DNA of 64,000 bases from Vanessa cardui (Eukaryota > Arthropoda > Insecta > Lepidoptera > Nymphalidae): positions 8,005,501 to 8,069,500 of the forward strand of contig NC_061141.1 in NCBI RefSeq assembly GCF_905220365.1, in the 5' to 3' direction. The position numbers were made by a program, and so were the translations under genes. The number at the start of each line of letters is the position of its first letter. Position 1 is the first letter of the stretch. Below are positions 26,601 to 41,600 of this stretch, piece after piece. The notes under the pieces are model-generated. The model saw nothing but the letters and a program-made list of their open reading frames with translations. It had not been told where the DNA came from and made no database searches.

Positions 26601-29600
26601 CAAATATCAATACTTAGTATTGCTGTGTTGAGTGATCCAATATGCGATGCAGTAGCAATTTAAGGTATGGTCCATATTGTCGTCCGCCTAGTTGTATCCT
26701 ATGAATGAACGGTAATGGCAAAATCTTTGTGAATAAACAATAATCAAAAATTTCACTTCCAACGAAACCAACTATATACATAAGTACAAAGTATCATAAT
26801 CATTGTATATAATAATAGCTGATGATTATATTATTATTATATTAAAAGGGTGTTAGTTTGTCCGAACTCGTTACTCTCAAAATTTACCAATCCGTTTTGA
26901 AAATATATTTTTGCGTTATAAAGAACTCATTAAAAAGGGTCGACTTTTTGATACATACAACGTAGGTGAAACATTAAATTACTGTGTACATTTAACACAC
27001 AGTAAGAATAAAAAAATAAAAGAAAATTCTGATAATTATTCTAAAATAGAATTAAATTCGTTCTATAGCTGTTTTATATGTTAAAAAACAAGTGGTATTT
27101 TATGGAATTCGTACATCGTGCCATTTCTATAAATATCCCCTGTGAACACATTTAAGCTCGGTATATTCGTCCGGTGAACGTTTCCCTGTGAGATACACGC
27201 GCGAATTAATTGCCAGCTATGGGAGAGGCGGCCATTTAATTTTGTAGGGTGATATTAATTTCATAGTAGCGATTTTGGCGTATTCATGTGTAAGAGAACC
27301 TCTGACATGGAAGAGTTAGCGATAACGCCGGTAATGTCGCCTGTTAAGTGATATTAAATCGTTCTTTGTAAATATTTTTATTTTTATTTGTGTTTGGATG
27401 AAGTGAAAAGGTCTCAATAAAGATAGTTTATTGGCTATATCCTGGTATTACCTAAATATCGTTAAATAGTCTGTAAATATAGTTAATTTGTTTTTTGTTC
27501 AATCATTGTAAAACTAGGCGGAATGGTACCTGATGATAATCGGTTATAGATATTGACGCTGTAAGAAATAAACCATTCCTTACATTGAGAATTCGCCTCT
27601 GACCTGTAGTTACATTAGCGCACCATACAAAGTGAGCATGACAATACTAAGTATTTCAAACGGACTTGTATAAAGCCCTACCACTAATTTAATAACTGCG
27701 TTAGCAATTATCCGTATACATTCAATTTATTTAAAAAGAGAACACGAAACTTTGTAACGAATTATGTTATTAATAAATATTAATTGTAAATCAAATTTAT
27801 TCGGAATATTATTTTGTTCAATTAAAAAGCAAATCTAGAGAATTAACAACACAATCTTTATGCAATATGTGTTTCCCTTTTATGTAGAGTGATTAAGTGC
27901 GTTTGTATAAATACTGTTAAATGATTGCCTTTTATTGCACCCACACAAAGAAGCACTCGTTATCAGGAGGTGCATTTGCTCGTGAGTGTTCGTTATCTTT
28001 TAAATTGAAATAAAAAGCGTCATTCCGTGGTGATGGAATTTACTCTCGCAGACATAACTTGTGATGTTTTGTTGATGTGATCTGAATTTAGAAACTAGCG
28101 ATTTACGGCGGTCCGTATCGGTTTTTGTTCCCGTTTGTTTTCATATATTTTCAGTATACGGTCGGTGTGGTTTCAACGTGGCCGTTACGCACGTAGATTA
28201 ATTACATAATTACATTAACGGCTACGTAATGGCCGGCCGTGTTTACCATTCGATTTTATTATTATAGAAAATAGAGAAATACGAAAATATGTCCTATTAA
28301 TTATTTCGATTAGTTTTGTTGAAATAGTAGTATTGTAATGGATCGTGTATAAATATTTCTAATCACAGATAAATAAGCCAGTTATAACAAGCTTGTCGCG
28401 CTACAGAACTCTTTTATTTTAATACGTAGGCCTATTAGTCAATTTGCCACTTAACAGTACTTAATTGGTAAATACTGTCTATAGATATTAGAACTGAAAG
28501 AAGTATCAACCATCCCTTCCAGCGTCAATACGCCTTGGAAATCCACAAAAGCGTGATCGCATAACCACTCTGTGGAACCAGCTTTCGCCGGCGGTTTTTC
28601 CGAACCGATACGACTTGGGAACTTTTAAGAAAACACCTAAATGTCGCTCTTAGCTTTAACGGACTTGCATCAGGACTTAGTATATAAAAAAATATAAATT
28701 TTCGAATACCAATTTGAAAATATTTTGAAATTCAAAATTGTGAATTGACGGTAAATACCGACTATTAGAAAGACTCTTTTTTTAAGACAACAATTACTCG
28801 ATCTACTACTGATTACTTACTATACGTTGATGTTACAATGCCTTAAACCTTCTTATAAGCAGCAATAACCAATGAACAAAGTTCAACTCGATTGAATGAA
28901 CGATGCGTGAACGCATATAATACTTTGATATTTATTGTTGATTCTACATATATATAAAATGACAATTATTTTTATAATTTTCTCAACTAATCTTCGTATA
29001 GAAATTCATTCAGTTTCAATTGCTATTGAGTTTTATTAAATATGACGTCAATTGAAATACATTTAGAGACAACCCTATCCATTTTTTAAAGACTACAGTA
29101 GAGAGTACAATATTAAACAACACTAAGGCTTACCATAATTTATTATTAAAAAGATAAAGATAATTAACAGAATGTATATCCTTCTCGTTTGCATATTAAA
29201 GACTGTTATACACCGGGCGTATTGTCTTCTCTTATAAGTGGCCGTCTTACAAGAGCACGTGGCGGTAACATATGGGGACACGAGGAGTCCGCAAATGGCC
29301 GAAGCAGGTGCTCAACAGGTGCTTTGAGGTCTGTACGATTTAACCGCCGCATTTCACCTTGTATTACGAATATATATTAGGGTCTGTATCTTGCCCATAA
29401 TTTTGTTCGCGTGTGATGTTTGTAATTTAAGTTTTAACACAGCAATCCTTTATATATGCGATGGTATCTACAGAAGAACTATGGCGGTTTATTCGAGACC
29501 TTTCGGTAGTAAAAAGTAACAACTTTTTTATAGTATATTGTCGGAGTACTTCTAAAACTCTTTCTGTAGGGATTGGATCTTATTATACCACTCTGCAGTA

Positions 29601-32600
29601 TGTGCAAGGTTTTCTTACATTATTTTTTATGAACTCAATAAAGTCAAAAATACAAATCGATCACACAATAACTCAACAATGCTTGTCCGAGCTTATAGCC
29701 GCGATCTCTAAGATTTACAAATGTTAACCAATAGAGCATCTCTCCGACGGCTGAAACAGTCGGTAGCTATGTTAAATTTGATAGAGCGGATAATACATAA
29801 GCCTAAACGCGCTGTAATACGAAAATAAACCGGGAGGCGGCGACGCGACGCCGCGTGCATCGCTCGTACGCTCTACGATGCATAAATTGTCAGATCTGTG
29901 TGTAAATTGACTTAAGATTTGATGACAGACGTCTAATGACGTTGGACGTTTTGATTGCGTCGCGTTAAAATTACGTCATAATCGTATTTTTAATATGAAA
30001 TGCTCGTTCGATAAACGTTTGAAATTGGCTTACGTAATTTTCTGGAAGGCTTTTGAAACAATAGAGTTTCAATGTCAGTTTTTAATAAATAATTATGAAG
30101 TATTGATATCTTTTCCTCGAAGAAAACAACAATATACTTTGAAAATTATCAAAGATTGTTGGGAAGAGACAGCCACTCTTGTTGTTAAACTTGTTGATCT
30201 ATTTGTATCGTGACTGCCCACGCTTCACTTTTTAAAGTCCCCTAACTTATAAATTCTAGACTACCCTCCCTAATTAAATATTGCCCAACTTATCCCCACT
30301 ATTCTAACGATGCATAGCTAATAGTGCATCGAGGACGTGCGTCCGAAAGGCGCGTGCGGTCAGTACACTCGCGCGCGCTGTTCCGCTCCGACGTCCGACT
30401 CTACGCGACTGTACGTCACGGGCTAAATAATGTATTCACACTTAACGTCACATTAAGATACTGCTTTCTTGCGTCACTTTCATGTCATCTTGTAATCGGG
30501 CTGCATTCGAAGCACCGTCGCGATTTAATGTCGGGAACATTAAGTCGGTTCTTGCGTATCCGAAGATAATATACAAACAGTGTGTTATGTTTCCACAGAG
30601 AATTCTATGAACTTGGCATGAGTTTTGTTGAAATGTCGCGTTTGTCTATTTAAGGGTATCCTGCGTACGTGCCGTGTCGGGCGTCTCAAAAATCGATGAA
30701 ATGCAAACATGTTGATGTGCGAATAATCAAGCCGCGATTCAACCCCACGTTTCGATGCGAGTAATAATAGCGACGGCAAGGGAGGGGGAGTGCTACATAC
30801 AGAGGGCCGTGCCTAGATACTACGATTAAAGTTCTTAAAATGTACGCATTAAAGGTTACAATGGAGTATACTATGTTTGTGTAGTACTTGCACTCGTGAA
30901 TGGTTTACTCTCATCGATTTTAATAACTGTCTACTACGGTTCTAAAGAGGGCACTAAATTCATTGATCAATTTCAATGCCGCGTTATTACTCGATGTAAT
31001 TATAACGCTAAATCGCTTTAACAAAAACAATTAAAATGTTTTAATTTATTATTTATATACGATGATTTGATTTGACTTGATCTTGATTTATTGTTTACGT
31101 TTTAATAGAATTGAGTTTAAAGAATAAGTGGAAACTTATGTATAAAAGATAATTGGAAACTACCTAAGTATTAAAAAACCAAGCACTTTTAACATACGTG
31201 CTATATTTTAAAAAGTCTGCATCTGTTGTCGCTTTCGGAAACGTGTAACTTAAGAATAGAGATATAACGGTATTACCGCGCCATTCTCTAGAAGGGTCGC
31301 CGTAAAAAAAGCATAATGTTGAATTAGATCTAACAAGAAATCATACTAAAAAGACAATCGAGGCTTAAAATCGGGCAACTAGTCGAGCGACGTTTGAACG
31401 AAATTGAAGGGAAGTAGGGGTCTTGTCACCACCTGTCCGTTCTTAATGGCATTCGGAAGACGCAGTCGGCATTTGACTGGCGCGAGCGCATCTGTTCGAA
31501 CTTCGCGCCAAAAACTAAAACGTATTAGATAAACATATACTCATGAATACTTAATCTTTTAGCAGTGAATCTTGATTGTTATCAAAGAAGTTTTAGTGAA
31601 CAAGTTGTGTGATATAAACGATGTGACAATGTTGGGAATGCTCACTTCCGACTTCGGATATCAGAATCGTCTAACTCTACTTCAGCAGCTCATTGACTGC
31701 GGCGACGTGTTGCTCGGACGCGAATTTGTTTACGGTATGTTTTGTATTGGAAATATATTCTCGACTAACATAACACAATAATAAGATAGTAGTACATTGT
31801 ATGTATAGAATATCGGTTTTTCAATGTATGCAATCTTTGCACAATAATAAATGGACGTATAATGCGGTCTTATTGCTAAAAAGCAATTTCCAAGATACAA
31901 CTTGAAGGTAGAGAAGCAATATTGCTTCATAAACAAATAACATAACAATTCTTATATGTAAACACACTTGAACACGTGAGGTATGTCATAAATGAAAATA
32001 TATAACATAGAACATATTATATACACTATCCAGCATTTCACATCAAAGTTAAAGTTTATTTAAGGATTGTTTTAATCCAAGATGCAAATGTTGATGGTTG
32101 AGCTCACCCTACTCTCCTTGCGGACGCTTGTTGGGTTTAAGACAGGAGATAGGGTACCTTACACCTGTTCCTCCCCTCACACTCGGGCGAACCCGTGGAC
32201 GGAAACTAGTTATAAATAAATAAAAAATACACGTCTGAGAGATTGCGTCACCACAACACCAGTTGTGTTGCGACATCTGTATATGAATGTATTACATATT
32301 ACTAAAAATAAACAAACCGTACCTCTGCCGAACGGCAATCTAAACTTCCTCTTGCTTTAAGGAAGCTTTTGAAGCTTGTCCCACTATTTCAGCTAGTTCA
32401 ACTGCTATTTGCTGTTTAATGGTCAGTGTGATGTGAATTATATTTAAATATTAAGACTACTTAAAGGTCATTTTAATTCGTCCGGGTTATACAAACCGCT
32501 CGGAAGTTATCAAAGGATCGTGGTCCGTATGAAAAAATAAATATACGGAACCCTGTCAATAGCTTACAATAATACATATTAATCAATCACACTAGACCAC

Positions 32601-35600
32601 TACGAACAAAGCACAAGCAGAGATAGCTGCGTGTGCGCAGATCGCCACACGAAGATCGGTATCGTGTTTATTTATCGTCGCATTGTCTTACATCGTCATA
32701 AATCCTGCTAATTAGCATCGGAAATAACACAGGCGCCTCGTTACTCTCATCTCGCACTCCGGCGCATATCGCTAACACGTTTGACATCTTGTTTTTTATG
32801 TTTGATTGTTTTTCACTGTGATTTGTAGCGTACGTGCTTAGACTCAGGTTTTTCATTAAACGATTACTATAAGTGGTTTATCAGAATAAACCGATTTGTG
32901 GTCTATGTGTAACAGTTTTACATGTGTAACGGTTTTTACGCGCTATACATATTATATGTTATATGTACTTGTACATAATATATGATATTAAATTTGTTAG
33001 AAAACCCGTTTACAGTATGTATGTATATGTAATTATGGATGTATATTTAAATCATCGTACTTTGCGTTTATAAAATCAATTTATCACAGCGGTGCATTTG
33101 TTACAATAGTTTTTATATGAATAAATGTTACGATGTTATTTTTCCTGTAAAACGATTAAAGATCAATCACCATTTGCTGATATTTATGGTTTTATCGATC
33201 CATTGTATTCAAACGATAAAACACAACACGGTCCGGTCCACACGTGTTGAGTAAACTGCAAACGTACGGACGTGACGCTCTGAGTATCTATATAAATATT
33301 ATAAATGTGCAAGTAACTCTGCCAGTCTGTCTGTCTGACGCTCTTTCGCGACCAAACCGCTGAACCGATTTTGATGAAATTTGATATGAAGCAAACTTTA
33401 ACTCAAAGAAAGGATATAGGCTACTTTTTTTTTGCTAGATACATGACAACCAACACAATTACTGGTTTACTAATAATATTGTATCGGACAAGTAATTTGT
33501 CACATTGTTATTTAAGTGTTTATAGACATTGTAGTGTTATTCTTTCCTCGTGGATTACTAATAAGATCACTTATATTTATGGAAATGAGGTTCTAGGTCA
33601 AATCTCGTGTCGGGCTTGTGACTCTCAGTGGCTCTACGCAGTAATCATTAGCCTTAACTCTTTCCCGATTAGTTGTATGAGAGTGTGAGAGAATAGAGAA
33701 CGCTCTTGCGCTTGCGCAACGCTTGTGAACTATTGAAAACGTTCCCCGTAAACTGAATCGTTTAGACAGACATCATCATCATTATCTTATGGCCATTAAT
33801 AATTGTTTGGACTCTAAATGTTTTTTTTTTCTGTTATTCGATTACTCGGCATGGCAAATGTATTTATTTATGTAGCTGCAGTTGTTTAAAATAGAATAGA
33901 TAAATAGATAGATACAATCGTTTATTTACCAGCTTCGGACACTCGGGTGCACGGCTTAATTGACACCTTAGGCATAATACCATGGGCTTAAGCAATTACT
34001 TGTAGATAGCTCGTAGCTTTGGAAATGAAATCGATTGGAAATGTCGATAACTAACGTTTAGGAATAAATCTACCGATAATACTAATATCACAAATACGAA
34101 AGTTATCATATGTTATTTATTTTTTATTGACGCAGGAAGGTAGACTACACGTGATGGTAAATAGTCACTGTACGCTTAAAAACTTGGTAACTAAGATGTC
34201 TGACTCTGTGTGATACTGACTCAATTTGCCTTCTAGTCGAATCAAAACAATACTACGCTATGCTTTTGTGTCTGTATTGTTGAGCACTTGGCCCTACGGG
34301 CCCTTACCGCGTCACCGGTCCTTCGTACCTATTACTGGGTGGGTATAGATTATCATGTGATCAGTGGGTAGTTCAAGATAGGCTGGCTTAAAACCCCACC
34401 ACTGCATAAATTATTTACACATTTTGATTAATGCAATCATTTTCATTACTTGCTTGCGTTTACATTACTCGTTTCATCATTTTCCTTTATTTTTACCTAA
34501 TTGTAAAACGAGCAATGAAACTTTCGAATGAAACAAAAACGATTTTTGAACAGCGCTTCCGTTACTTGACGTATGCGTTGTTTATATTTTCATTGTTCCG
34601 TCCAATTATATCACAATGACAGCTGCGAAATTGTGTAACAAGAAATATACACTGACCCGAAACGACATAATACTACGTTTTTTTCACTTCATCTCTATAT
34701 AAAGGAATCTATTGTTGTTTACAATTAAGGAAATTGTTTAAATTTTTACAAAAGTCGTTCTCCCTCTCAATTGTTTCATGTAAACAAAGAAAACGTAATA
34801 AAACCCCCGACGGCGAAGTCTTTTTTTAAACCCTTTGCGTAATATTGACGGATCTTACGAAACTGTTAGATGTTTCTAAGCGTTTCGTCGGGTTGTGAAT
34901 AATGAAAACTTTGGAACAACTTGACTGATGATATCAAATTGCTTGATGAATTTTGGCACCCCGAAAAGTATTTATAATTCAGCTATTTTTAATATGATCG
35001 ATACAATTAATAGATTTTACAGAGGCGTTAAAATTGTTAAGGTGAGAAAAATGCTTTGATTAATCGAAAATGCTTTTCTTATCTCTTTAAAAACATGAAA
35101 AACAAATTTCCTTTTTTAAAAATTTGGATTTTTTAAAAACAAATTTCCTTAAACATTTTTATATTTTGCCCCGAGGCGGCGCTAATATTGAATCAAGTTC
35201 TGAATAGAACATATAAATAAATACTGTATTCCATTTTTAAATTACAAATATAAGATCATCGGTATAGTATTGTAAACTATATGGAAATTCACTATTGCCA
35301 GGTTTACGCCTGTTTAACGTAAAACCTTGGGAATTGCTGGTGGTTCGCAGCGTACGGGTTGAAACATGAACAAAGCTCGGCTGATGGATCGCCTAACAAA
35401 ATTTCCCAGCGGCTCTTTTGACATCTACAATTCGAAATGGCTCCAGTCGGTTCCGCCGCACCAAGTCGGCCTTATTCCATACATTTTAAGTAAAGTATTT
35501 AAAATTCCATTTGATTCCTTTCACAAGACATTTATTACGCTTAAATGATAATGGTTTAAAATAAAACTGAAATGTAACGTTTAAAAAATCTCTCCCAGAT

Positions 35601-38600
35601 AGCTTGTCTATAGCCTTTTGAGTTCAGCTTTTAATTGAGTTTCCATTTTACACGGTGATTGACCTTATCGAGTCATCACCTTGGTAAAGTCCCCCAAATA
35701 AGGCATCGAATATTTACATGGCATTTCGAAACTTCATTCAAAGGTAATAAGGCACAGTTTTGAATAGACGTTTCGTTTTATATTCCATTATTCATAGATT
35801 ATATTGTTTTGATTTTTTTTTATTGACGAGTCATTGTTGCTAATATTGTATTAAATGTTTACAAAAAGCTAACGAGAATTTATAAAAAAAAAACGGTAAT
35901 TAATCTTTATAAATGTAAATCTTCTACGTGTTTATGTAAGTGAACTTTTCTTAAACGCTTGAATAGATTTGATGAATTTTTTGTGAGGTTTGAGTGGGTG
36001 GCTGTATGGTGTGTATGTGCGTTATGGATCGGGAAGTAAATGAATATTTTATGTCAAATGGAGCAAGTAATATAAGTAGTTTTATTTCAACAATTTAAAT
36101 TGCAAGATACAAAAAATATATATGTATTCATCTCATCGGTTACATCCACATTACATATATCCAAGCGAAGACGGGCCAGATAAAGTTATCGTAATCAAAT
36201 AAACTACATATTTTCCTTTCAACTACCAACCGGATTAGAATTATTGCTGTGGAAAGTATTCTTTATAATCGATTTATAAACTTTTATTGTCTATTAGAAT
36301 CAATTAATTATCTTAACACGCGTCATCTGAGTCTAGACGTATAATGAGCTTCATTGAAAACAACTAAGTGTACAAAAAATATGCAAGTCATAGTAGTGTT
36401 TTAAATAAATACTGTGTTGCTAAAATTGGATTAACATTAAGTAGTTTTAAAGTTCATTTTTGCATGGCACAATAATACAATAGTTAATGAAAAATCTCCG
36501 TATGTACATTGCATATATTTAACATATATCGTTTCCTTTGTGTAATAGAATTTGACAAGTCACATTATTGAATAAAAAATTAATCAGATTGTAATTAGAA
36601 TCGTAGTAGTAGTCGTTTTATTTTTATGCAGAAATTTTAAAATGCAAATAATTAATGTATGACAAATAAGCCTGACAAATATAGCGACGTTTTCTTTTTG
36701 AATATCGTTACTGAAAAACACTACTAAGCTGCTATACATATAACTTATACCTTCCGACGGAACGCGTGTTGGATAAATTTTTTTGATTATATACAAGTGT
36801 GAATATCTGTTTCGATATAAAAAGGTCTTACTTATACTTACTATGATACTTGAAAGGTCATAAAAGTTATTCTAGTCTAAGATTTATTGTATTTTAGAAA
36901 ATATTAGGGATTAATTTATCACTTAACGTTGAGTTTTAATCGTATTTCGTTACTATGCAAGGTTATATTTGAGTTTTTAAATCGCTTATTAATTATTAGC
37001 TGATATACTTTTAAGTGACTACGATTAATTAAAATCGCTTTTATTTTCAAAAGAGTTCCACACTTGCGATTATTAATTAGTGCTGGCGACCACACATAAT
37101 TGTTTTTAAATATATTTTTTACTCGATTTGTATATATTATATTTCCTAGCTATTGGCGTTAAAACGTATTTATATTCATAACTATCGAGTTTCTAGCAAA
37201 CGGACGGATGACTTACATTGACTGACGTTAATTCTATTGAAACGTATAAAAACATATATTATTATAATTTATTCATATAGTTATTGTTTGTACTATATAT
37301 TAAATTGATAAATATACGATTAGTGGTCTTGGTTACACTATTTATATACGAATCGATAATTATTTTTCTAATATTAGAATATTACGTCACTTACCTTTAA
37401 ATGAGTAAACTAAACATATGAAGTTGCATCGTATTTAATGATAAAAAATGCCGTAGGTACGTCCTTACATACTTGAGGGGATGCGAGTTTATTAGGGTAT
37501 TAACCCTCTTGGGTAATTATTTTTACGCTGTGTTTATTTATAAATACAAACCTAATGTCTTTTCGAAGTTGATGAACTTCCTTACATTTTTTTATTTTCT
37601 GGTTAAATCCATTCAGATATTATATTTTTTAAATCAGTGATGTTGTATAAGGAAATCGTGTGCTAAATTCCTTCTAGACCAGCCAGTTGTATGTTAATAT
37701 AATATAATCTATATTATTTATATTAATATTATAAATGTGAAAGTAGCTCTATCTGTCTCTATCTGTCGCCCTTTCACGACCAAACCCCTGAACATAAATT
37801 GATGAAATTTGGTATGAAGCAAACTTGACCTCCAAGAAAGGTCATAGGCTACTATCTTTGCCTGACACTTTTCAACCAACACCCTAAAACGCAAGCAAAT
37901 CCGCGGGCGAGTACTAGTTGTATAAAAGCGAGGTGACCGCGTTGGTAGCTCGCGCGCCGTCATGTCGAGCGTGAAGCGGTTTTTGCGCTAATGCGATGGT
38001 ATGATATGTTTTCATTGTTTGTGTAATTACACGCCGCTAACGTTTCCTTATGCCGCCGCGTCTTCGAAGGGCCGGTAATTGTATAAAATTGTATTGTGCG
38101 TCGCGAAAGTTGTACACGTATTGTTAATTTTATACATGATATACGATGCGTTGAACGTTGCTTGTTGATTTTTTTTTATATGCGTTTGTAATTGCACGTA
38201 ATGTTGTTGGTAATTTAGTTATTTATTATATAAAGATAAGGTAGCTTGATAATAAAACAGTACGTTGCTTTGGACGCTTGTGTAGAAGACATAAATTCCC
38301 CGTACCAAGTTTTTGTATAACTATTAACTGTCAGTTATCTCCTCAAGCTTGCAAGCTTCAACTGATTTAGATGAAATTTGGTTTGGAAATAGTTAAGTCC
38401 CCTCCAAGGACATAGATTAGTTTGTATCGCGAAAATCATCCCTTACGGAAGTGAAGAGGGCGTGAAAGTTTGTATGGGCGATCAATCAATGTATGGGTTT
38501 AAATGCTGGCTGAAGTTTTGTGTGTTATAAAGTTTTACGAATTTCGCTTCGGTAAAGCCGCGTCTTCGACTGCTAGTACTAGCTGTGCCCGCGACTTAAT

Positions 38601-41600
38601 GCGCGTTTGAGTTTAATTGAAATTTTATACATAATTCTAAATTAAAACTAGCCTAAGTTACTCCTTAGTAGACCAGCTCTGCGTCAGTGAAATTAAAAAT
38701 TAAATTTAAAATCGGCCCAGCTATTTTCGAGATTAATCGGAACAAACCGACAGACTGACAACATTTATAACAAAATACATATACATTTAGTAAAAAATAG
38801 TTATTTTAATATTACAAAAAGACTCTCCAATTTTATTATATGCATAGATTACAATTAGCTGAGTACGCTTCGATCTCAAAGTAAAGTAACATTTTAAGGA
38901 TCATTATCGGTTGCTCGGAAGTGGCTCGGCTGTACGATATGTGCCTGTAGTAACTACAGTAACTACAGGCACAAGGGACATAACATCTTAGTTCCCAAGG
39001 TTGGTGGCACATTGACGACGTAAGGAATTGTTAATATTTCTTACAGCGTCATTGTCTATGGGTGATGGTGACCACTTACCACCGGGTGGCCCATATGCTC
39101 GTCCGCCAACATATACCATAAAAAAAAGATATGGATGCTCACATTGTAACACGCGTAACACAACCTGAGTTCAAATGCCATACGACAACTTAAAGCAGTT
39201 ACAATATCTATCAGATTCCCTTCTGCCTATAACAACTATGTACGTGTGATCTCAAGCAACAAGTTCAAAGTTGTTTTATGAGTCGGGGCAATAATTACTG
39301 GACCTAAGTACAAATCCCAAGGTTGTTTATTTAAAGTAAAGTAAAGTAACAGCCTGTACATTTCCCACTGCTGAGATAAGGCCTCCTCTTCCGTTAAGGA
39401 GAGGGTTCGGAATATATTCCTCCATCAGGAGTAACACAGAAATAATATAATTTATGTGTTTTTAGAAGGACGAATATTAATTAATTAACCGCTTGTACAT
39501 ACTGCATCAGTAGTGCGTTGACTATTATTGTATGTTATTATTATCTGGGATGGCCCAGTGGTTTGAACGAGTGCATCTTAACCGATGTTTTCGGGTTCAA
39601 ATGTCTCTAATTTCACCGAAATTCTGCCACATGAGCATTCCACGAACCCGCATTAGAAAAGCGTGGTGGAATATGTTCCAAACCCTCACCTTAATGGGAG
39701 AGAAGGCCTTAGCATAGCAGTGAGAAATTTACAGCTGTTACTGTAATTGTTACTGTATTTTATTAAATAAATTTCATCGTATATGTTTCCGTCCTTGTCT
39801 CTTCAAATGACAGCTCGTAAAATCCGCGCGTGTTTCACGAACATCGCCCGCTTATACGAAGTTCATACATACTATGGACATTTAGCATTCTCGCAACGGT
39901 ACAGCGAGACATCTTAATACATCAATCTGTTTATTCCTAGAAAAAATACGCTCACATTCGTATGTAGATAACTCGTTTCGTGATATTTTCCCTTACGAAT
40001 GTGTCTCGTTTTTATTATAATTCGCGTTATGAATTATATTATGGAGTTGGTTTTTTTATTCGAATTTAGAACATGTTTGATGTATGTTGATCTGAAAGTT
40101 ATTTATGAGTAGTTGTCGCCCGCGGCTTCGCTTGCCTTTTAGGGGTTGGTTATCATATGTTAGGCAAGAAAGTAGCCTATGTCCTTTCTTAAAATTCAAG
40201 TTTGCTTAACACGGAATTTCATTTTATTTGGTTCAGCGATTTGGTCGTGAAAGAGCGACAGACAAACAGATAGATAGAGTTACTTACACATTTATAATAT
40301 TAGTATCAATTCAACTGACTTATAACAGAAACGAAATGTATTTAAAGCTGATTTTACCACTGAAGATCTATTTGTCAATTTCTGCTATTATTATTATTAT
40401 TGGTAATGTATGCAAGTACGGAATAAATAAAGCTATATTATTTATTATTATTATTATGTCAGACTGCTTAGAAAATCTTTACGCAATTGATAGCCCAAAT
40501 CGTAAGTAAGATAATACATATTAATATCACGCAACGAACGACTTATGAGGAACATTTCATGCAGGTAAAATCGCGTATTGTAACTTGTCTTATATTAAAA
40601 CTACTCGTATGTTCTAGTTGGACTATATTGTCCTTAAACACACAATGTTGACGCTATCGAATATTGAAAACAATATTAAAATATTGTGCCTCTTCAAGCA
40701 TACAACGATCAAACGTATGTTGAATTTAAAAAAGGTCCTAAGTCCTAAGTCTGCACGGCTGAGATTATGTTCACAAATATTTCTGTCTGTACAACATTAA
40801 TTTGGACTTAAATACAATTTTGTTATTTCTCATGATAACCGTTATACTTTTTTGTTGAATAAATAAATTATCAACTATTAATTAGAATCATATAATTACA
40901 TAAGTTTAATTTTGAAAACAAATTATAAATGTTTCAAGCGCAATGCCACACCGACCTAGGGTCGGAGACCTATTGTAGGGCGGCTAGGTCGTTGCTACCT
41001 ACGCTTCTGTACGTCTCGATAATAGAATTTGTCCAAATAAAGGTATTCAAACCCTAGGCATATTGATATTTTGATTACTTTCTTATTGATGGATTTCTTT
41101 GAGGCTTCGATGGTTCAATAACATGGGTTGAGCGTACAGTTAAATTGGAATAGGTTGTCACACTCAAAGGTTGCGGACTCTCTTGACTCCTTGTATATTT
41201 TAACATCATATTATAATTATACTCAGATACTTTACTATAATAAATGTAGAGAAATACCGTCTGTAAAATATCAAAGAAAAATATTTTTATCGTCTGTATT
41301 TTACTTCTCTGAAGATAGTTTTCTAGATACAACGTATCAATAGAGTTACATGTAAATGAATGTGTTCTCATATTTATAAATAAAAAATATTTGTATCTTG
41401 ATACAATCTATTTTATACGGTATAAAAAGAACACAAACAACCAAATTTACTTGCCTTAGTGTACTAATAAGAATGTAATTTTGAACGAGTCGTTTTAGTC
41501 AGGAAAGTTAAGATTAAGGGAGTGCCTTCTACTAAAATTTCGTAAAAGCTTTTCATAGCGCGCCTCTGCTAACGAATGTATGTCCTCCTAATTTTAAGCC

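Noticed and set aside
30324..30569. 81-codon plus-strand frame in the CpG-rich patch
   Set aside because: Arg/Ser-rich content from CpG composition; it contains no recognisable domain and no partner exon.
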